64,000 nt of DNA from Streptomyces caelestis. GTDB lineage: Bacteria > Actinomycetota > Actinomycetes > Streptomycetales > Streptomycetaceae. The notes below the pieces were generated by a model. It had not been told where the DNA came from and searched no databases. It was given only the letters and a program-made list of their open reading frames with translations. Location of the stretch: NCBI RefSeq assembly GCF_014205255.1, contig NZ_JACHNE010000001.1, positions 1,116,001-1,180,000 on the forward strand. Reading direction: 5' to 3'. Numbering within the stretch: position 1 is the first letter of the stretch; every line of letters starts with the position of its first letter. The position numbers and the translations under genes were made by a program. This document shows, one piece after another, positions 1-8,602 of this stretch.

Positions 1-878
1 TCAACACCCCGTACGTCCAACTGGGCGAGTACGTCGGGTACGACACCGTGGAGAACGAGGCGCTGGCGGCCGGCCTGCTGCGCAGCAGCCTCCAGTACGA
101 CACCGCCGGCTTCTACATCGGCACCTCCACCCCGTCGGCCATCCGCATGGCCGACGCCTACGGCACCTTCGCCGCGGACGGGGTCCACCACGAGCCCTAC
201 TCGGTCACCGAGGTCCTCGACGGCGGGCGGCAACTTCCGGGTTTCACCCCGCCCGCCGGCACCCGGGCCATGCCCGCCTCGACCGCCGACACCGTCACCG
301 ACGTGCTGCGGGACGTGGTCGAGCACGGCACCGGCACCAACGCCTCGGCCCTCGGACGGCCCGCCGCAGGCAAGACCGGCACCACGGACGACTACAAGTC
401 CGCCTGGTTCATCGGCTACACCCCGCAGCTGTCCACGGCGGTCACCATGTTCAAGGAGGGCTCCGGCAACTCGGGCCTGCGGTCCATGTCCGGAGTCGGC
501 GGCTACAGCAAGGTCTTCGGCGCGGACATGCCCACCCAGGTGTGGCTCGGCTACATGTCCGCCGCCCTCCAGGGCCGGCCCGTGACGTCCTTCCCTCCGG
601 CACCGCCACTCGGACAGGGAGCCAACGAGAACGGTGCTCCGTCCGCCACTCCCTCGGCATCCCCAGCCGAGTCGCCCTCGAGCACCCCCTCACCCACCAC
701 ACCGGCACCGTCCCCGTCCCCGTCCGTCACGCCGTGCAGCGACATCCCTGGCGGGTGCACCTCCCCCACCGCACCCACACCCTCCCCCTCGCCGACCGGT
801 CCCGGCCTGACTGGAGGTCTCCTCGGCCCGGGAGGCGGCAAGCAAGGGAACGGTGGCGGGCCATCACCACACCGATGA
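1..878 (+). CDS. Penicillin-binding protein, C-terminal part (5' end outside window)
   Basis: The open frame runs in from the left edge, so the start lies upstream. The visible part is the end of a class A penicillin-binding protein transpeptidase domain, which cross-links peptidoglycan outside the membrane. Landmarks are GTSTPSAIRMADAYGTFA, the KTG box in AGKTGTTDDYKSAWFIGYTPQ (split here as AGKTGTTD then SAWFIGYTPQLS), and the late PTQVWLGYM segment. After the enzyme domain comes a low-complexity tail of about 90 residues rich in Pro, Ser and Thr (from about position 590 on), a common feature of actinobacterial PBPs. The serine SxxK and SxN motifs would be upstream and cannot be checked. 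The glycosyltransferase domain is inferred from family architecture, not seen. Confidence 0.9.
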   Translation, partial: NTPYVQLGEYVGYDTVENEALAAGLLRSSLQYDTAGFYIGTSTPSAIRMADAYGTFAADGVHHEPYSVTEVLDGGRQLPGFTPPAGTRAMPASTADTVTDVLRDVVEHGTGTNASALGRPAAGKTGTTDDYKSAWFIGYTPQLSTAVTMFKEGSGNSGLRSMSGVGGYSKVFGADMPTQVWLGYMSAALQGRPVTSFPPAPPLGQGANENGAPSATPSASPAESPSSTPSPTTPAPSPSPSVTPCSDIPGGCTSPTAPTPSPSPTGPGLTGGLLGPGGGKQGNGGGPSPHR

Positions 879-921
879 CCTGGGGCTCCGGCGCCGGCCC
901 CTCCAGAACGTCTCAGGATGA

Positions 922-1065
922 GGTGCGCAGGCGGCGGATCCCGAGGCCCTGGCCGCCGACGTGGGCTGCCGGGCGTTCCAGCCGCTGTCCGGCCCACGGC
1001 TCGCGCGGCTCGCCGACCGCACCCGGGCGCCCGGCACCGCCGGCACCCCGACCAGCGCGGTCTGA
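922..1065 (+). pseudogene. Orphan C-terminal coding fragment
   Basis: A short open stretch with Streptomyces-like codon bias reads DPEALAADVGCRAFQPL... and ends ...GTAGTPTSAV before TGA at 1063-1065. It has no start codon and begins just after a stop at 919. It looks like the tail of a lost gene. I do not recognise the family. It lies immediately before another fragment in a different frame, so the whole 0.9-1.7 kb interval appears to be a scrap heap of gene pieces. Confidence 0.35.
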
Positions 1066-1079
1066 CCTCCTCGGGCGTC

Positions 1080-1410
1080 TCGCGGGCGATGTCCGTGGCC
1101 GCCGCCGCGCCACTGGCCGCGGCCGGCCCGGCCGCAGGGCTGGGCCGGCGGGTCATCCCCTCCGAGCCGGCCGCCTCGCTGCGGCTGCCGGCCTTCCGGG
1201 CCGAGCGGATGACCATGCTGACCGGGCTGCTGGGGCTGGCGGTGAGGGTGGCCTGCCTGAGCTGGGTGCACATCGTGGTGGTACGGCCGCTGCGCGAACT
1301 GGCGCGACTCGCCGAACGGTTGGCGGGCGGCGACCGCCGCACCGTGCTGTACCCGGTGAACCACGACGAGACCGGCTCCGTCACCCGCAGTCTGGAGCTG
1401 ATCAGGCAGG
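1080..1410 (+). pseudogene. HAMP-domain fragment of a sensor kinase-like protein
   Basis: In one frame the stretch encodes a membrane segment (MLTGLLGLAVRVACLSWVHI) followed by a HAMP-type linker: RPLRELARLAERLAGGD and HDETGSVTRSLELIRQ. This is the usual membrane-HAMP junction of histidine kinases and related sensors. No extracellular sensor, dimerisation helix or ATPase domain follows. The frame runs directly into an unrelated NlpC/P60 fragment after LELIRQ at about 1405, so the gene has been cut and joined to something else. It is not expected to be functional. Confidence 0.6.
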
Positions 1411-1697
1411 CGCCGCCTACGGCCCCGGGAAACCGCTCATCCCCGACAAGGGCCGGCAGCCCACCGACCTCGTCGTGCTGCAACCCGGCGATCTCGTCTT
1501 CTTCGCCATCATCAAGAACGACCCGAACCTCACCGACCACTGCGGGATGTACCTGGGCCTCGACAACGCGGGCCGCCCCCGCTTCTACTCGAGCCGCTCC
1601 GCCGCCAACGGCCCCACCATGGGTGACCTCGCCGGCCACGCCCTGCTCGACGGCACCGACTTCCACCCGCGGCTTCCGCGCCGTCCGCCGCCTGTAG
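1411..1697 (+). pseudogene. NlpC/P60 (C40) cell-wall peptidase, C-terminal fragment
   Basis: The stretch reads AAYGPGKPLIPDKGRQPTDL, then LQPGDLVFF, then a His motif in DHCGMYLGLDNAGRPRFYSS, then SAANGPTMGDLAG. PGDLVFF followed by H-x-G-x-Y-L is the C-terminal half of the NlpC/P60 domain of secreted peptidoglycan endopeptidases. The catalytic Cys half is missing. Near 1670 the frame breaks once more: the proper ending (RGFRAVRRL, stop 1695-1697) is in a different frame from the domain. So the piece has both lost its N-terminus and gained an indel. Confidence 0.7.
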
Positions 1698-1833
1698 CGG
1701 TACCTACCGCCCCGAGCCCGACCAGCACCGCACGAAGGCCGACCCCGTCTCATGGCCACCGCTCCCCGGGCCCGGGGAAACCGGCGCGCACCGCCGCAGG
1801 GCCTCGCGCACCGTCCGGTGCAGCACGTCGGTC

Positions 1834-2946
1834 CTAGAAACGGATGCGGCGCAGCAGCAGTCGTCTGGCCGGGCGTTCCAGGCCCTCGTACAAGGCCCAG
1901 GACAACCCCAGCGCCACGGAGAACGCGACGACGGTGGCGGTCAGCGCGGACAGCACACCGAAGTGCGGAGAGTTGCCGAGGAGGTTGGTACCGATCCGCA
2001 GCACAAGTAGATGGATCATGTAGAAGACGAAGGAGAGTTCACCCAGCCGCACCAGCCTTCGGTGCCGCCACAGCGAGGGGAGGCCACGTAGGTCGGCGAC
2101 GGCCGCCGCCGGGATGAGCAGAGTGAAGCCGATGAGGGTGCAGGTGGTGGCCGGGTACCCGGCGGGGACTTGGGGGACGAGGAAGTAGCCGATGATCGCC
2201 AGGGCGAGTGAGGCCCCCAGGCTGGGCCCGCGCCATTGCCCGAGACTGACCATACGGGCGACAGCGGCACCGAGGACGAACTCGGGGAGGCGGGCGGCCG
2301 GGAAGGAGTAGAGCGGCTGGCCCAGCCAGTGGTGCGCGTCCGACCAGGCCAGCACCAGCACCGACAGCACCGACAGACCGGCCAGGACGGCCGATCCCCG
2401 GGCTCCCAGGCGGCGCAGCCAGAGAGCCAGCAGCGGAAAGACGGCATAGAAGAATGCCTCGCAGGCAAGCGACCAGCTGACGGGATCCAGCGTCTGCCAC
2501 CAGGGGCGCCACCAGGTATGCAACAGCAGCACATTGGCCACGGCCTGATACAGGCTGGGCTTCGCCTGATGGGCCAGGGCGAGGCCCATGAGCAGCGCGA
2601 TCGCGGCGGTGACGAGGTGGACCGGATAGATCCGGGCGATACGCCGCCACCAGAACGCCGGTGCTCGGTCGCCCGGCCGTGCGGACCACATCAGGACGAA
2701 GCCGGAGAGGATGAAAAAGAACGACACCCCGGTAGCCCCGGCCCCGAACCCCCACGTCGCGATACGCCCGCCGGTACCCCCGAAGTATCCGAAGTTGCGC
2801 ACATGCAGCCCGAAGACCAGCACCGCCGCCATCCATCGCAGTCCCGTGAGCGACGGCAGTGAAGGCACCGGAGTTGTGGAAGCGGTCTCGACCGCGGTCG
2901 CTGTGGCGGGCAGCGTCCGGGGTGCCCCGGTCGCCGCCGCCATCAC
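1834..2946 (-). CDS. Acyltransferase 3 family membrane protein (OafA/YrhL type)
   Basis: A 370-residue integral membrane protein of the acyltransferase 3 family, which moves acetyl or other acyl groups onto cell-surface or secreted glycans and natural products. Family marks are LPSLTGLRWMAAVLVFGLHV near residue 30 (with the family His at its end), the FFFILSGFVLMWS segment near residue 75, WWRRIARIYPVH near 100 and about ten hydrophobic helices. Length matches the compact class without a SGNH domain. It stands alone, transcribed against the broken genes on its left, so the acceptor substrate cannot be guessed. The start is the first ATG of two in a row. Confidence 0.85.
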   Translation of the reverse strand: MMAAATGAPRTLPATATAVETASTTPVPSLPSLTGLRWMAAVLVFGLHVRNFGYFGGTGGRIATWGFGAGATGVSFFFILSGFVLMWSARPGDRAPAFWWRRIARIYPVHLVTAAIALLMGLALAHQAKPSLYQAVANVLLLHTWWRPWWQTLDPVSWSLACEAFFYAVFPLLALWLRRLGARGSAVLAGLSVLSVLVLAWSDAHHWLGQPLYSFPAARLPEFVLGAAVARMVSLGQWRGPSLGASLALAIIGYFLVPQVPAGYPATTCTLIGFTLLIPAAAVADLRGLPSLWRHRRLVRLGELSFVFYMIHLLVLRIGTNLLGNSPHFGVLSALTATVVAFSVALGLSWALYEGLERPARRLLLRRIRF

Positions 2947-3217
2947 GTCACCTGCCGAGGGTTGTGCATGTGCGGCATGCGCGTGAGCCTTGCCCGATCG
3001 TCACCTTTCATACCGGGCTCGTGGGGAGCATCACATCGGTGCGGGCCCCCGCTCGACCGGTTCGGCAAGGGCCATTCTTTGATCATTGTTGACGGGACAA
3101 ATGTGTCGGGCGGGCAACCGCGAGGGCTAGCCTCGCCACGTCCGCACCCCCTGTACCCACCCCCCACCTGAGGTGGCGGACGCGCAAGTCCCCTTTCGAA
3201 CTCAAGGAAGGACTCTG

Positions 3218-3439
3218 ATGGCACGCACCATCAGACGGTGGCTACTCGCGGGGGTGGGAACCCTCAGCCTCGCGGCGGCGGGCGCCGTCCCCGCGACGAG
3301 CGCGGCCTACCAGGCCGCCTATCCGCGAGTACGGCCTACCGTGGCCGACTACACGCAGGTGACCACCAGCCAGACCCCACCCACCCAGTCGCAGTGTGCG
3401 TCGGCAGGACGCCGCTGCTTCACCCCGCAGGCCGGATGA
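3218..3439 (+). pseudogene. Secreted S53-type protease, N-terminal fragment
   Basis: An ATG with a good ribosome site (aaggaagga, 3203-3211 region) opens a 73-residue reading frame. It has a signal peptide (MARTIRRWLLAGVGTLSLAA... with cleavage after TSA). Next comes ADYTQVTTSQTPPTQSQCAS and GRRCFTPQA. That last pattern resembles the start of the mature part of Streptomyces secreted S53/subtilase-like proteases, where the text runs on into the catalytic domain. Here the frame stops at once at 3437. On the other strand a different gene fragment begins at the same point, so the protease has been cut by a rearrangement. A functional small secreted peptide is the alternative. Confidence 0.55.
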
Positions 3440-3532
3440 TCGACGGCCCGGCCGACTGCCCGCCCAGCCGAGGAGGAAGCCGACGGGAATCGAGGCCAGA
3501 GCGATGTTCCGCAGCGGAAACCAGTGGAAGTC
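3433..3532 (-). pseudogene. Cation/acetate-type symporter, C-terminal fragment
   Basis: Read on the minus strand the stretch gives DFHWFPLRNIALASIPVGFL then LGWAGSRAVDHPA. The pattern FPLRNxxLxSIPxGFLLGW is that of the last helix of actinobacterial sodium:solute (cation acetate) symporters. There is no start, and nothing of the other twelve or so helices remains. It abuts the truncated S53 protease fragment at about 3433-3439. The identification rests on one short motif. Confidence 0.45.
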
Positions 3533-3539
3533 CCGCCCC

Positions 3540-4012
3540 GATCGTCAATAGAACGGGCGCCGCAACGGCGTGGACGGCCTCCCGTTCATTGCCAGACGAT
3601 CACCATGCTTGGAAACCGTCCACGACCTGCGCGAGCACCGACGCCTCGCTCACTCCAGCCCCGCGACCAGCGGTTTCAGTCGGCGGACCACGCCCTGCTC
3701 TGCGTGGAGCCGGCAGGCTGGGGCCGCCGGTGATCCGCACGCCGGCGGCGTGCGCCTGCGCGCTGGTGGCAGGACATCATCGACAACCAATCGGCGACGT
3801 CCGCCGACATCAACGCCGCCACGGCGGTACACGCACCACGAGATCACCGGGGCATCAACGGCACCGGCGCCGTGGTCACCGCACTGGTCCCGCTGATCGT
3901 CACCTACAACCGCCACCGCCGCCACACCGCGGACACCCGCCCGTCAGCCGCGTCAACAACGCCGCGGGCCAAGGACGGCGAAGACACCGCCCGGCAGTCC
4001 GGGAAGCCGGTC
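3540..4012. other. Non-coding or decayed stretch
   Basis: No intact gene was found. A plus-strand stretch at about 3855-3925 reads GINGTGAVVTALVPLIVTYN, which looks like a transmembrane segment from a transporter tail, possibly an APC-type permease. It has no start, and the preceding sequence is in other frames. The rest shows no convincing coding or repeat structure. Confidence 0.4.
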
Positions 4013-5434
4013 TCAGCCGCCGCGCCGCACTCGGGCCGCTTTGCGGGCCTCCGCGAGCTTGCGGGCCTCGCTGCTCTTGCGGGATGACCTGCCGCCGGAA
4101 CCGCCCTCGGCGTCCTTGGTGCTGCCCAGGCCGCGGAACGGGGCGTTGTGGTTCTTGGGGCGCGGTACAGCCGGCCCGCCGTCAAGCAGCTTGCCGGAGG
4201 GAGCCTTGGCGCCGGTGATCCGGCTCAGCTCCGCCTCGCCGGACCGCACTTTGGTGACCTTGGGGGCGACATCGGCGTCCGCCATGACCTGGCTCGTCTC
4301 GCGGCGCTGCGCCGACAGGACGAGCGTCACGACGGTGCCGGAGCGGCCGGCCCGGGCCGTGCGGCCTGCGCGGTGCAGATAGTCCTTCGGGTCGGTGGCC
4401 GGGTCGACGTTGACCACAAGGTCGAGGTCGTCGACGTGCAGGCCGCGTGCGGCGACGTTCGTCGCCACCAGCGCGGTGACCTGCCCGTTCTTGAACTGGG
4501 CCAGGCTCCGGGTGCGCTGCGGCTGGGACTTCCCGCTGTGCAGGGCGGCGGCTGCCACGCCGCTGGCCCGCAGATGCCGCGTGAGCTGGTCGACGCCGTG
4601 CTTGGTGTCCAGGAACAGCAGGACGCGGCCGTCCCGAGCGGCGATCTCCGTGGTCACGGCGTACCGGTCCGGGCCGTGCACGACGAAGACGTGGTGCTCG
4701 ATCGCGGAGACGGCGCTGGACGAGGGGTCCACGGAGTGAATGGCGGGGTCGCGCAGGTAGCGCTGCACCAGCTGGTCGACGTCGCGGTCGAGGGTGGCGG
4801 AGAACAGCATCCGCTGCCCGTCGGGACGCACCTGGTCCAGGATCTTGGTGACCTGCGGAAAGAACCCCATGTCACACATCTGGTCGGCCTCGTCCAGGAC
4901 CGCGATGCGCACCCGTCCCAGTCGGCAGCCCTTGCGCTCGATGAGGTCGTGCAGCCGACCGGGCGTGGCGACGACGATCTCGGCGCCATCCCGCAGCACG
5001 GCGGCCTGCCGTCCGATGGACACTCCGCCCACCACGGTCGCGAGCCGCAGCCGTAGCGCCTCGACGTACGGGGTGAGCGCCTCACCGACCTGCTGCGCCA
5101 GCTCCCTGGTAGGCACCAGGACGAGCGCCAGCGGCTCTTTCGGCTGCGCGCGCTGCCCGGCCGTCCGGGCGAGCATCCCCAGGCCGAAGGCGAGCGTCTT
5201 GCCGGATCCGGTGCGGCCCCGGCCCAGGACGTCCCGTCCCGCGAGCGCGTTCGGCAGCGCCGCCGCCTGGATGGGGAAGGGCACAGTCACACCGTGCTCA
5301 TCGAGCGCCCGCAGAATTTCGGCCGGCAGCCCGAGCTGCGCGAAGGAAGCCGCCGTGGGCACCGCCGAAGCGGCGCCCGACGCCTCGGACACATCGTCCT
5401 GCTGCTGGGCATCGGCACGTGCTGATTCGCTCAC
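4013..5434 (-). CDS. DEAD-box ATP-dependent RNA helicase
   Basis: A 473-residue RNA helicase that unwinds structured RNA using ATP. All core motifs are visible: the Q motif (F31 to Q56), motif I RTGSGKT at 74-80, PTRELAQQV, TPGR, DEAD (VLDEADQMCDMGF), SAT (LFSATLD), ARGLHVDDLDLVVNVD and HRAGRTARAGR. The basic tail (SSRKSSEARKLAEARKAARV) probably helps bind RNA. The start is GTG at 5434 because ggaggaag sits 7 bases upstream. The open frame continues upstream without coding character. It is a stand-alone gene, probably helping with RNA structure under cold or other stress; that role is inferred from the family. Confidence 0.93.
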   Translation of the reverse strand: MSESARADAQQQDDVSEASGAASAVPTAASFAQLGLPAEILRALDEHGVTVPFPIQAAALPNALAGRDVLGRGRTGSGKTLAFGLGMLARTAGQRAQPKEPLALVLVPTRELAQQVGEALTPYVEALRLRLATVVGGVSIGRQAAVLRDGAEIVVATPGRLHDLIERKGCRLGRVRIAVLDEADQMCDMGFFPQVTKILDQVRPDGQRMLFSATLDRDVDQLVQRYLRDPAIHSVDPSSSAVSAIEHHVFVVHGPDRYAVTTEIAARDGRVLLFLDTKHGVDQLTRHLRASGVAAAALHSGKSQPQRTRSLAQFKNGQVTALVATNVAARGLHVDDLDLVVNVDPATDPKDYLHRAGRTARAGRSGTVVTLVLSAQRRETSQVMADADVAPKVTKVRSGEAELSRITGAKAPSGKLLDGGPAVPRPKNHNAPFRGLGSTKDAEGGSGGRSSRKSSEARKLAEARKAARVRRGG

Positions 5435-5554
5435 AGAGAGCCTTCCTCCGAAGGGACCGTACCGAGGAAGGCGCGGCAGGGACGCGGCCACCAGCCAGAG
5501 ACACCGAACGGAGACCGACACAGCGACGCTGCAAACGCGTAACGCTAGCACAGA

Positions 5555-6325
5555 GTGTTTCCGCCGACCGTGTGCGGAAACTCGGCGCCCGTGGTGGCGT
5601 ATGGGGCGGAGCAGCGGGTGCGCCTGCCCGCGTTGCGCGCGGGTTGGGTGACGCAGACGTTCGTCCACTGGCCCTTTCCGCCGGAGGCGGTCCAGGCGCT
5701 GGTGCCGGAGGAACTTGTCGTCGACGAGTACGAGGGGGCGGCCTGGGTGGGGCTCACGCCCTTCGTCATGGCGGACGTGCGCCCTCCCGGCGTCCCTGCC
5801 GCGCTGCCCGGGCTCCCGACGTTCGCGGAGACGAACCTGCGGACGTACGTCCGGCACCGTGACGGACGGGACGGGCTCTGGTTCCTGTCCATCGAGGTCG
5901 CCTTCCCCCTGATGCTGGCGGCCCGCGCCATCGGAGCGCCGTACAACCCGGGCACCCTCGACGTCTCCACGAACGGGGACGCCGTCTCGTACTCCGGCTC
6001 CCGGTGGATCGGCGACGCCTCCTACCGCCTGGTTGTCCGCCCGGGCGACCCGATCGAGCCGACGGAGCGGGACGTGTGGCTGATCTCGCGCTGGCGGGCG
6101 TACACCCGACGGCTGGGGATGCTCTGGGAGACGCCCGTCGAGCACGAGCCGTGGCCGCTGTCCGACGCCACCGTCGACGTACTGGAGGAGACCCTCACCA
6201 CCGCGGCGGGCCTCGGGGAGGCTCCCCTCGGCGAGCCCGTGGCGCACTTCTCGGAAGGAGTGAGGCATGTACGGCTGGGGCCCTCCAGGCCATGTGTCCG
6301 AGGGTGTGTCACCCAGCCTTCCTGA
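5555..6325 (+). CDS. YqjF/DUF2071 family protein
   Basis: A 256-residue member of the YqjF (DUF2071) family, whose biochemical role is not established. Family marks include FVHWPFPPEAVQALVP near residue 40, ELVVDEYEGAAWVGLTPF, NLRTYVRHRDGRDGLWFLSI and the C-terminal HFSEGVRHVRLGP. The start is uncertain: the GTG at 5555 lacks a ribosome site, and a GTG near 5591-5594 would remove a dozen atypical residues. The last 59 bases overlap the next gene, so the two are probably translated together. Confidence 0.8.
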   Translation: MFPPTVCGNSAPVVAYGAEQRVRLPALRAGWVTQTFVHWPFPPEAVQALVPEELVVDEYEGAAWVGLTPFVMADVRPPGVPAALPGLPTFAETNLRTYVRHRDGRDGLWFLSIEVAFPLMLAARAIGAPYNPGTLDVSTNGDAVSYSGSRWIGDASYRLVVRPGDPIEPTERDVWLISRWRAYTRRLGMLWETPVEHEPWPLSDATVDVLEETLTTAAGLGEAPLGEPVAHFSEGVRHVRLGPSRPCVRGCVTQPS

Positions 6326-6974
6326 CTCCCCGACAGGTCCCCGGGTGCGCCGCGGAATCACGCGACGCCCGCGGGTGCGCTTCGACGGCTGGATCGCCGG
6401 TATGGGCACCTCCTCCGGCACACGCCTCGTGCTCGGACACTGGCAACGGTCACCCTTCGGACCGTTCAGCGACGTGATGCTGGAACGGGCCGACGGGGAG
6501 AGGCTGCTGCTCGCCCCCACACGGGAGACGGCGGACTTCATCAGCGGCACCTACGTCTTCGACACGGTACGTGTCGTCCCCGTCGACGTGAGCATCACGG
6601 ACGACACCTGGACCGTCGCCGCCGGACCACTCGACCTGCGCTTCGTCACCGGCCGGCGACGGCTGGTGGGCCTTGTGCTGCGGGCCGTTCCCGGTGCGCT
6701 CGCCCGCCGTCCGGCGTGGTGCGCGCTGACGGACCGGCCCGCCCGTCTGCTGCTGCCCGGCGTGCGCACCCGCGGCACTGCCGGCGGGGGCCGCCGCGAG
6801 TGGTACGGCGCCCGGGACCTGCTGCCGATCCGTGTGGTGTCGGCGGCCCTCGACGGCGCGCACCTTGGAGCTATGGCACCGGTCGGGCCGCCCGTGCGCT
6901 TCGGGTTCGGTTCGGCGCCGAGGGACCCCGCTGTCACCCGGGTCACGACGACGGTGGCGTTCGGATCGCAGTGA
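6267..6974 (+). CDS. Conserved protein of unknown function, partner of the YqjF gene
   Basis: A 235-residue protein I cannot assign. The start at 6267 is preceded by ggaagga at good spacing and overlaps the end of the YqjF-family gene. The protein has no signal peptide or membrane segment. It is rich in beta-type patterns (RVRFDGWIAGMGTSSGTRLV, VRVVPVDVSITDDTWTVAAG), and its ending VTRVTTTVAFGS suggests a beta-sandwich. An internal ATG at about 6402 is an alternative start. The overlap suggests a shared job with the DUF2071 protein. Confidence 0.6.
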   Translation: MYGWGPPGHVSEGVSPSLPDSPTGPRVRRGITRRPRVRFDGWIAGMGTSSGTRLVLGHWQRSPFGPFSDVMLERADGERLLLAPTRETADFISGTYVFDTVRVVPVDVSITDDTWTVAAGPLDLRFVTGRRRLVGLVLRAVPGALARRPAWCALTDRPARLLLPGVRTRGTAGGGRREWYGARDLLPIRVVSAALDGAHLGAMAPVGPPVRFGFGSAPRDPAVTRVTTTVAFGSQ

Positions 6975-7173
6975 GACCGCCGAGCCCGGTGGACTCCCGC
7001 AAGGAAGAACTGATCGACGTGATCAGCGGCAAGCGCGGCTCGTAGGCGCGCGCGTTCGAGGCGGAGCCTCCGGCCTCGGGCGACGGGCTTCGTGGCAGAG
7101 GTGTCCGGTCGTGTACTGCTCTGTCGCCCGGGCCTGAGGCGCCCGACTACATCTCGGGATCATGCGGACGCCC

Positions 7174-7490
7174 CTACCGAGACCGGTCGCGCCCCAGCCG
7201 CGTCTCGATCGCGGCCGGCCGCTGCTGGGCGGCCCTGACGCGGTCGACGTCGAGCTTGTCGGTGCGGTCGAAGCGGTAGACGCCGTTCTGCTCCTGGAAG
7301 ACGTCGGTGAGCTGGGTGTAGCAGTAGCCGGACAATTGCCGGGCTCGTCCCGCAGGACGCCGATCAGGCCGGCGAAGCGCCGCTGCCACTCCTCCTCGCC
7401 TCAGGAGGCGGTGTTGTCGTCACCCGTGGCGTCGGCGGTGTCCGGGTCCCACCAGATGCCGCCGAACTTTCGAGGAACTTGCGCCTTTCG
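7174..7490 (-). pseudogene. GH2 beta-galactosidase-like C-terminal remnant
   Basis: On the minus strand, FGGIWWDPDTADATGDDNTA is followed by a stop. In another frame the same gene continues with LSGYCYTQLTDVFQEQNGVY and FDRTDKLDVDRVRAAQQ. YCYTQ-TD-FQEQNG is the signature near the end of the GH2 catalytic barrel. The two parts are out of frame and everything upstream is gone, so this is a dead relic. The flanks (6975-7170) show nothing recognisable. Confidence 0.7.
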
Positions 7491-7497
7491 CAGGAGG

Positions 7498-8487
7498 TCA
7501 GCGGCGTGAGGGGTTCCGGCGTGGGGTGATGACGGCGTTCGGCAGGGCGGGTGCGGGAAGGCGGTCACCTGGATATCCCTCGACGGCGCCGAAACGGTCC
7601 GAGGACGCCTCCCAGTCCTCTCGGGCCCGGACGATGTCCTGGTGGCTGCGGCCGATGAAGTTCCACCACATGACGATCTCCTCCTCGAAAGGAGGGCCTC
7701 CGAGCAGGATCACCCGCGCCGGACCGTCCGACTCGTTCACCATGGTCAGGGCGTCGGCGTCGCAGGGCACGTAGCCGAGTTCGGCCGGGCGCAGCACGGT
7801 GTCGGCCAGACGGACGTCCCCGCTGTCCACGAGAAGGCCGTGCTCGAAGGCGGTGTCGACGGCGAGGGCGAGCGCCGCACGGGGTTCGAGGGTGATCTCG
7901 GCACCGACCAGGGGCGTGAAGGTCCGCACCGGGGACGCGCTTCCGGCGAGCGAGCCCAGGAACACCCTGATCTCGGCTCCGTCGACCCGCACGGGTTCGG
8001 GTACGTGGTGCTGGAAGCCCCGATCGGCGTCGCGGTGCTCCTCGGGCAGCGCCACCCACAGCTGGACACCGTGGAGGACGGTGGTGCGCGGCGTGGACAC
8101 CTCCGCATGGGCGATCCCGTACCCGCCCGTCATGAGGTTCATCTCGCCGGGCCGGATCAGCGCGACGGTGCCGAGACTGTCGCGGTGCTCGACCTCCCCG
8201 CTGAACAGCCAACTCACCGTCTGGAGCCCGGTGTGCGGATGCGGCGCGACGTCCATGCCGCCGGTCGCGGGGACGTCGGTCGGGCCGTAGTGGTCCGCGA
8301 AGCACCAGGCGCCGATCAGTGTCCGGCTCCGCTGGGGCAGCGTCCGCCGCACGCGCATCGCCCGCGGACCGCCCAGGGGCACCTCCCGCGCCGACAGCAC
8401 CTCGATTCGGGGAGCTTCGGTCCCCTGCCCGCCGTCGAGCAGGGCTCCGCACCTCAGCTCCGCAGGCTCGGTTTCCACATTGCTCAC
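7498..8487 (-). CDS. Pirin family protein
   Basis: A 329-residue bicupin of the pirin family, cytosolic and non-heme metal binding. Some members are quercetin dioxygenases or redox-sensing regulators. The first cupin carries the metal ligands in HPHTGLQTVSWLFSGEVEH and the downstream GEMNLMTGGYGIAHAE. The second cupin follows around residues 190-290, ending GGPPFEEEIVMWWNFIGRS. The start is GTG 8487, with ggaaggtgg just upstream. It is divergent from an AhpD-like gene across a palindromic operator, a common arrangement for oxidative-stress-linked pirins. Confidence 0.9.
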   Translation of the reverse strand: MSNVETEPAELRCGALLDGGQGTEAPRIEVLSAREVPLGGPRAMRVRRTLPQRSRTLIGAWCFADHYGPTDVPATGGMDVAPHPHTGLQTVSWLFSGEVEHRDSLGTVALIRPGEMNLMTGGYGIAHAEVSTPRTTVLHGVQLWVALPEEHRDADRGFQHHVPEPVRVDGAEIRVFLGSLAGSASPVRTFTPLVGAEITLEPRAALALAVDTAFEHGLLVDSGDVRLADTVLRPAELGYVPCDADALTMVNESDGPARVILLGGPPFEEEIVMWWNFIGRSHQDIVRAREDWEASSDRFGAVEGYPGDRLPAPALPNAVITPRRNPSRR

Positions 8488-8509
8488 CGGGACCACCTTC
8501 CACCTACTC

Positions 8510-8527
8510 TAGTTGTTACATCAACTA
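8510..8527. promoter_or_regulatory. Palindromic operator, MarR-type (TAGTTG-N6-CAACTA)
   Basis: The 18-base site is a perfect inverted repeat, TAGTTG TTACAT CAACTA, in an AT-rich gap between the divergent pirin and AhpD-like genes. The size and TTG/CAA arms match sites used by MarR-family repressors. A MarR gene lies 1.2 kb away (9228-9695) and is the obvious candidate. That assignment is inference. Confidence 0.7.
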
Positions 8528-8602
8528 TGATGTCACGAGTGTCGGCCGACAGCCATACGCATCCCACCCGCGGACCGGAGCGCCCCTCTGAAGGAGCCCA
8601 CA

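Noticed and set aside
6991..7045. Short frame MDSRKEELIDVISGKRGS as a small gene
   Set aside because: Only 18 codons, no clear ribosome site, and no recognised relative.
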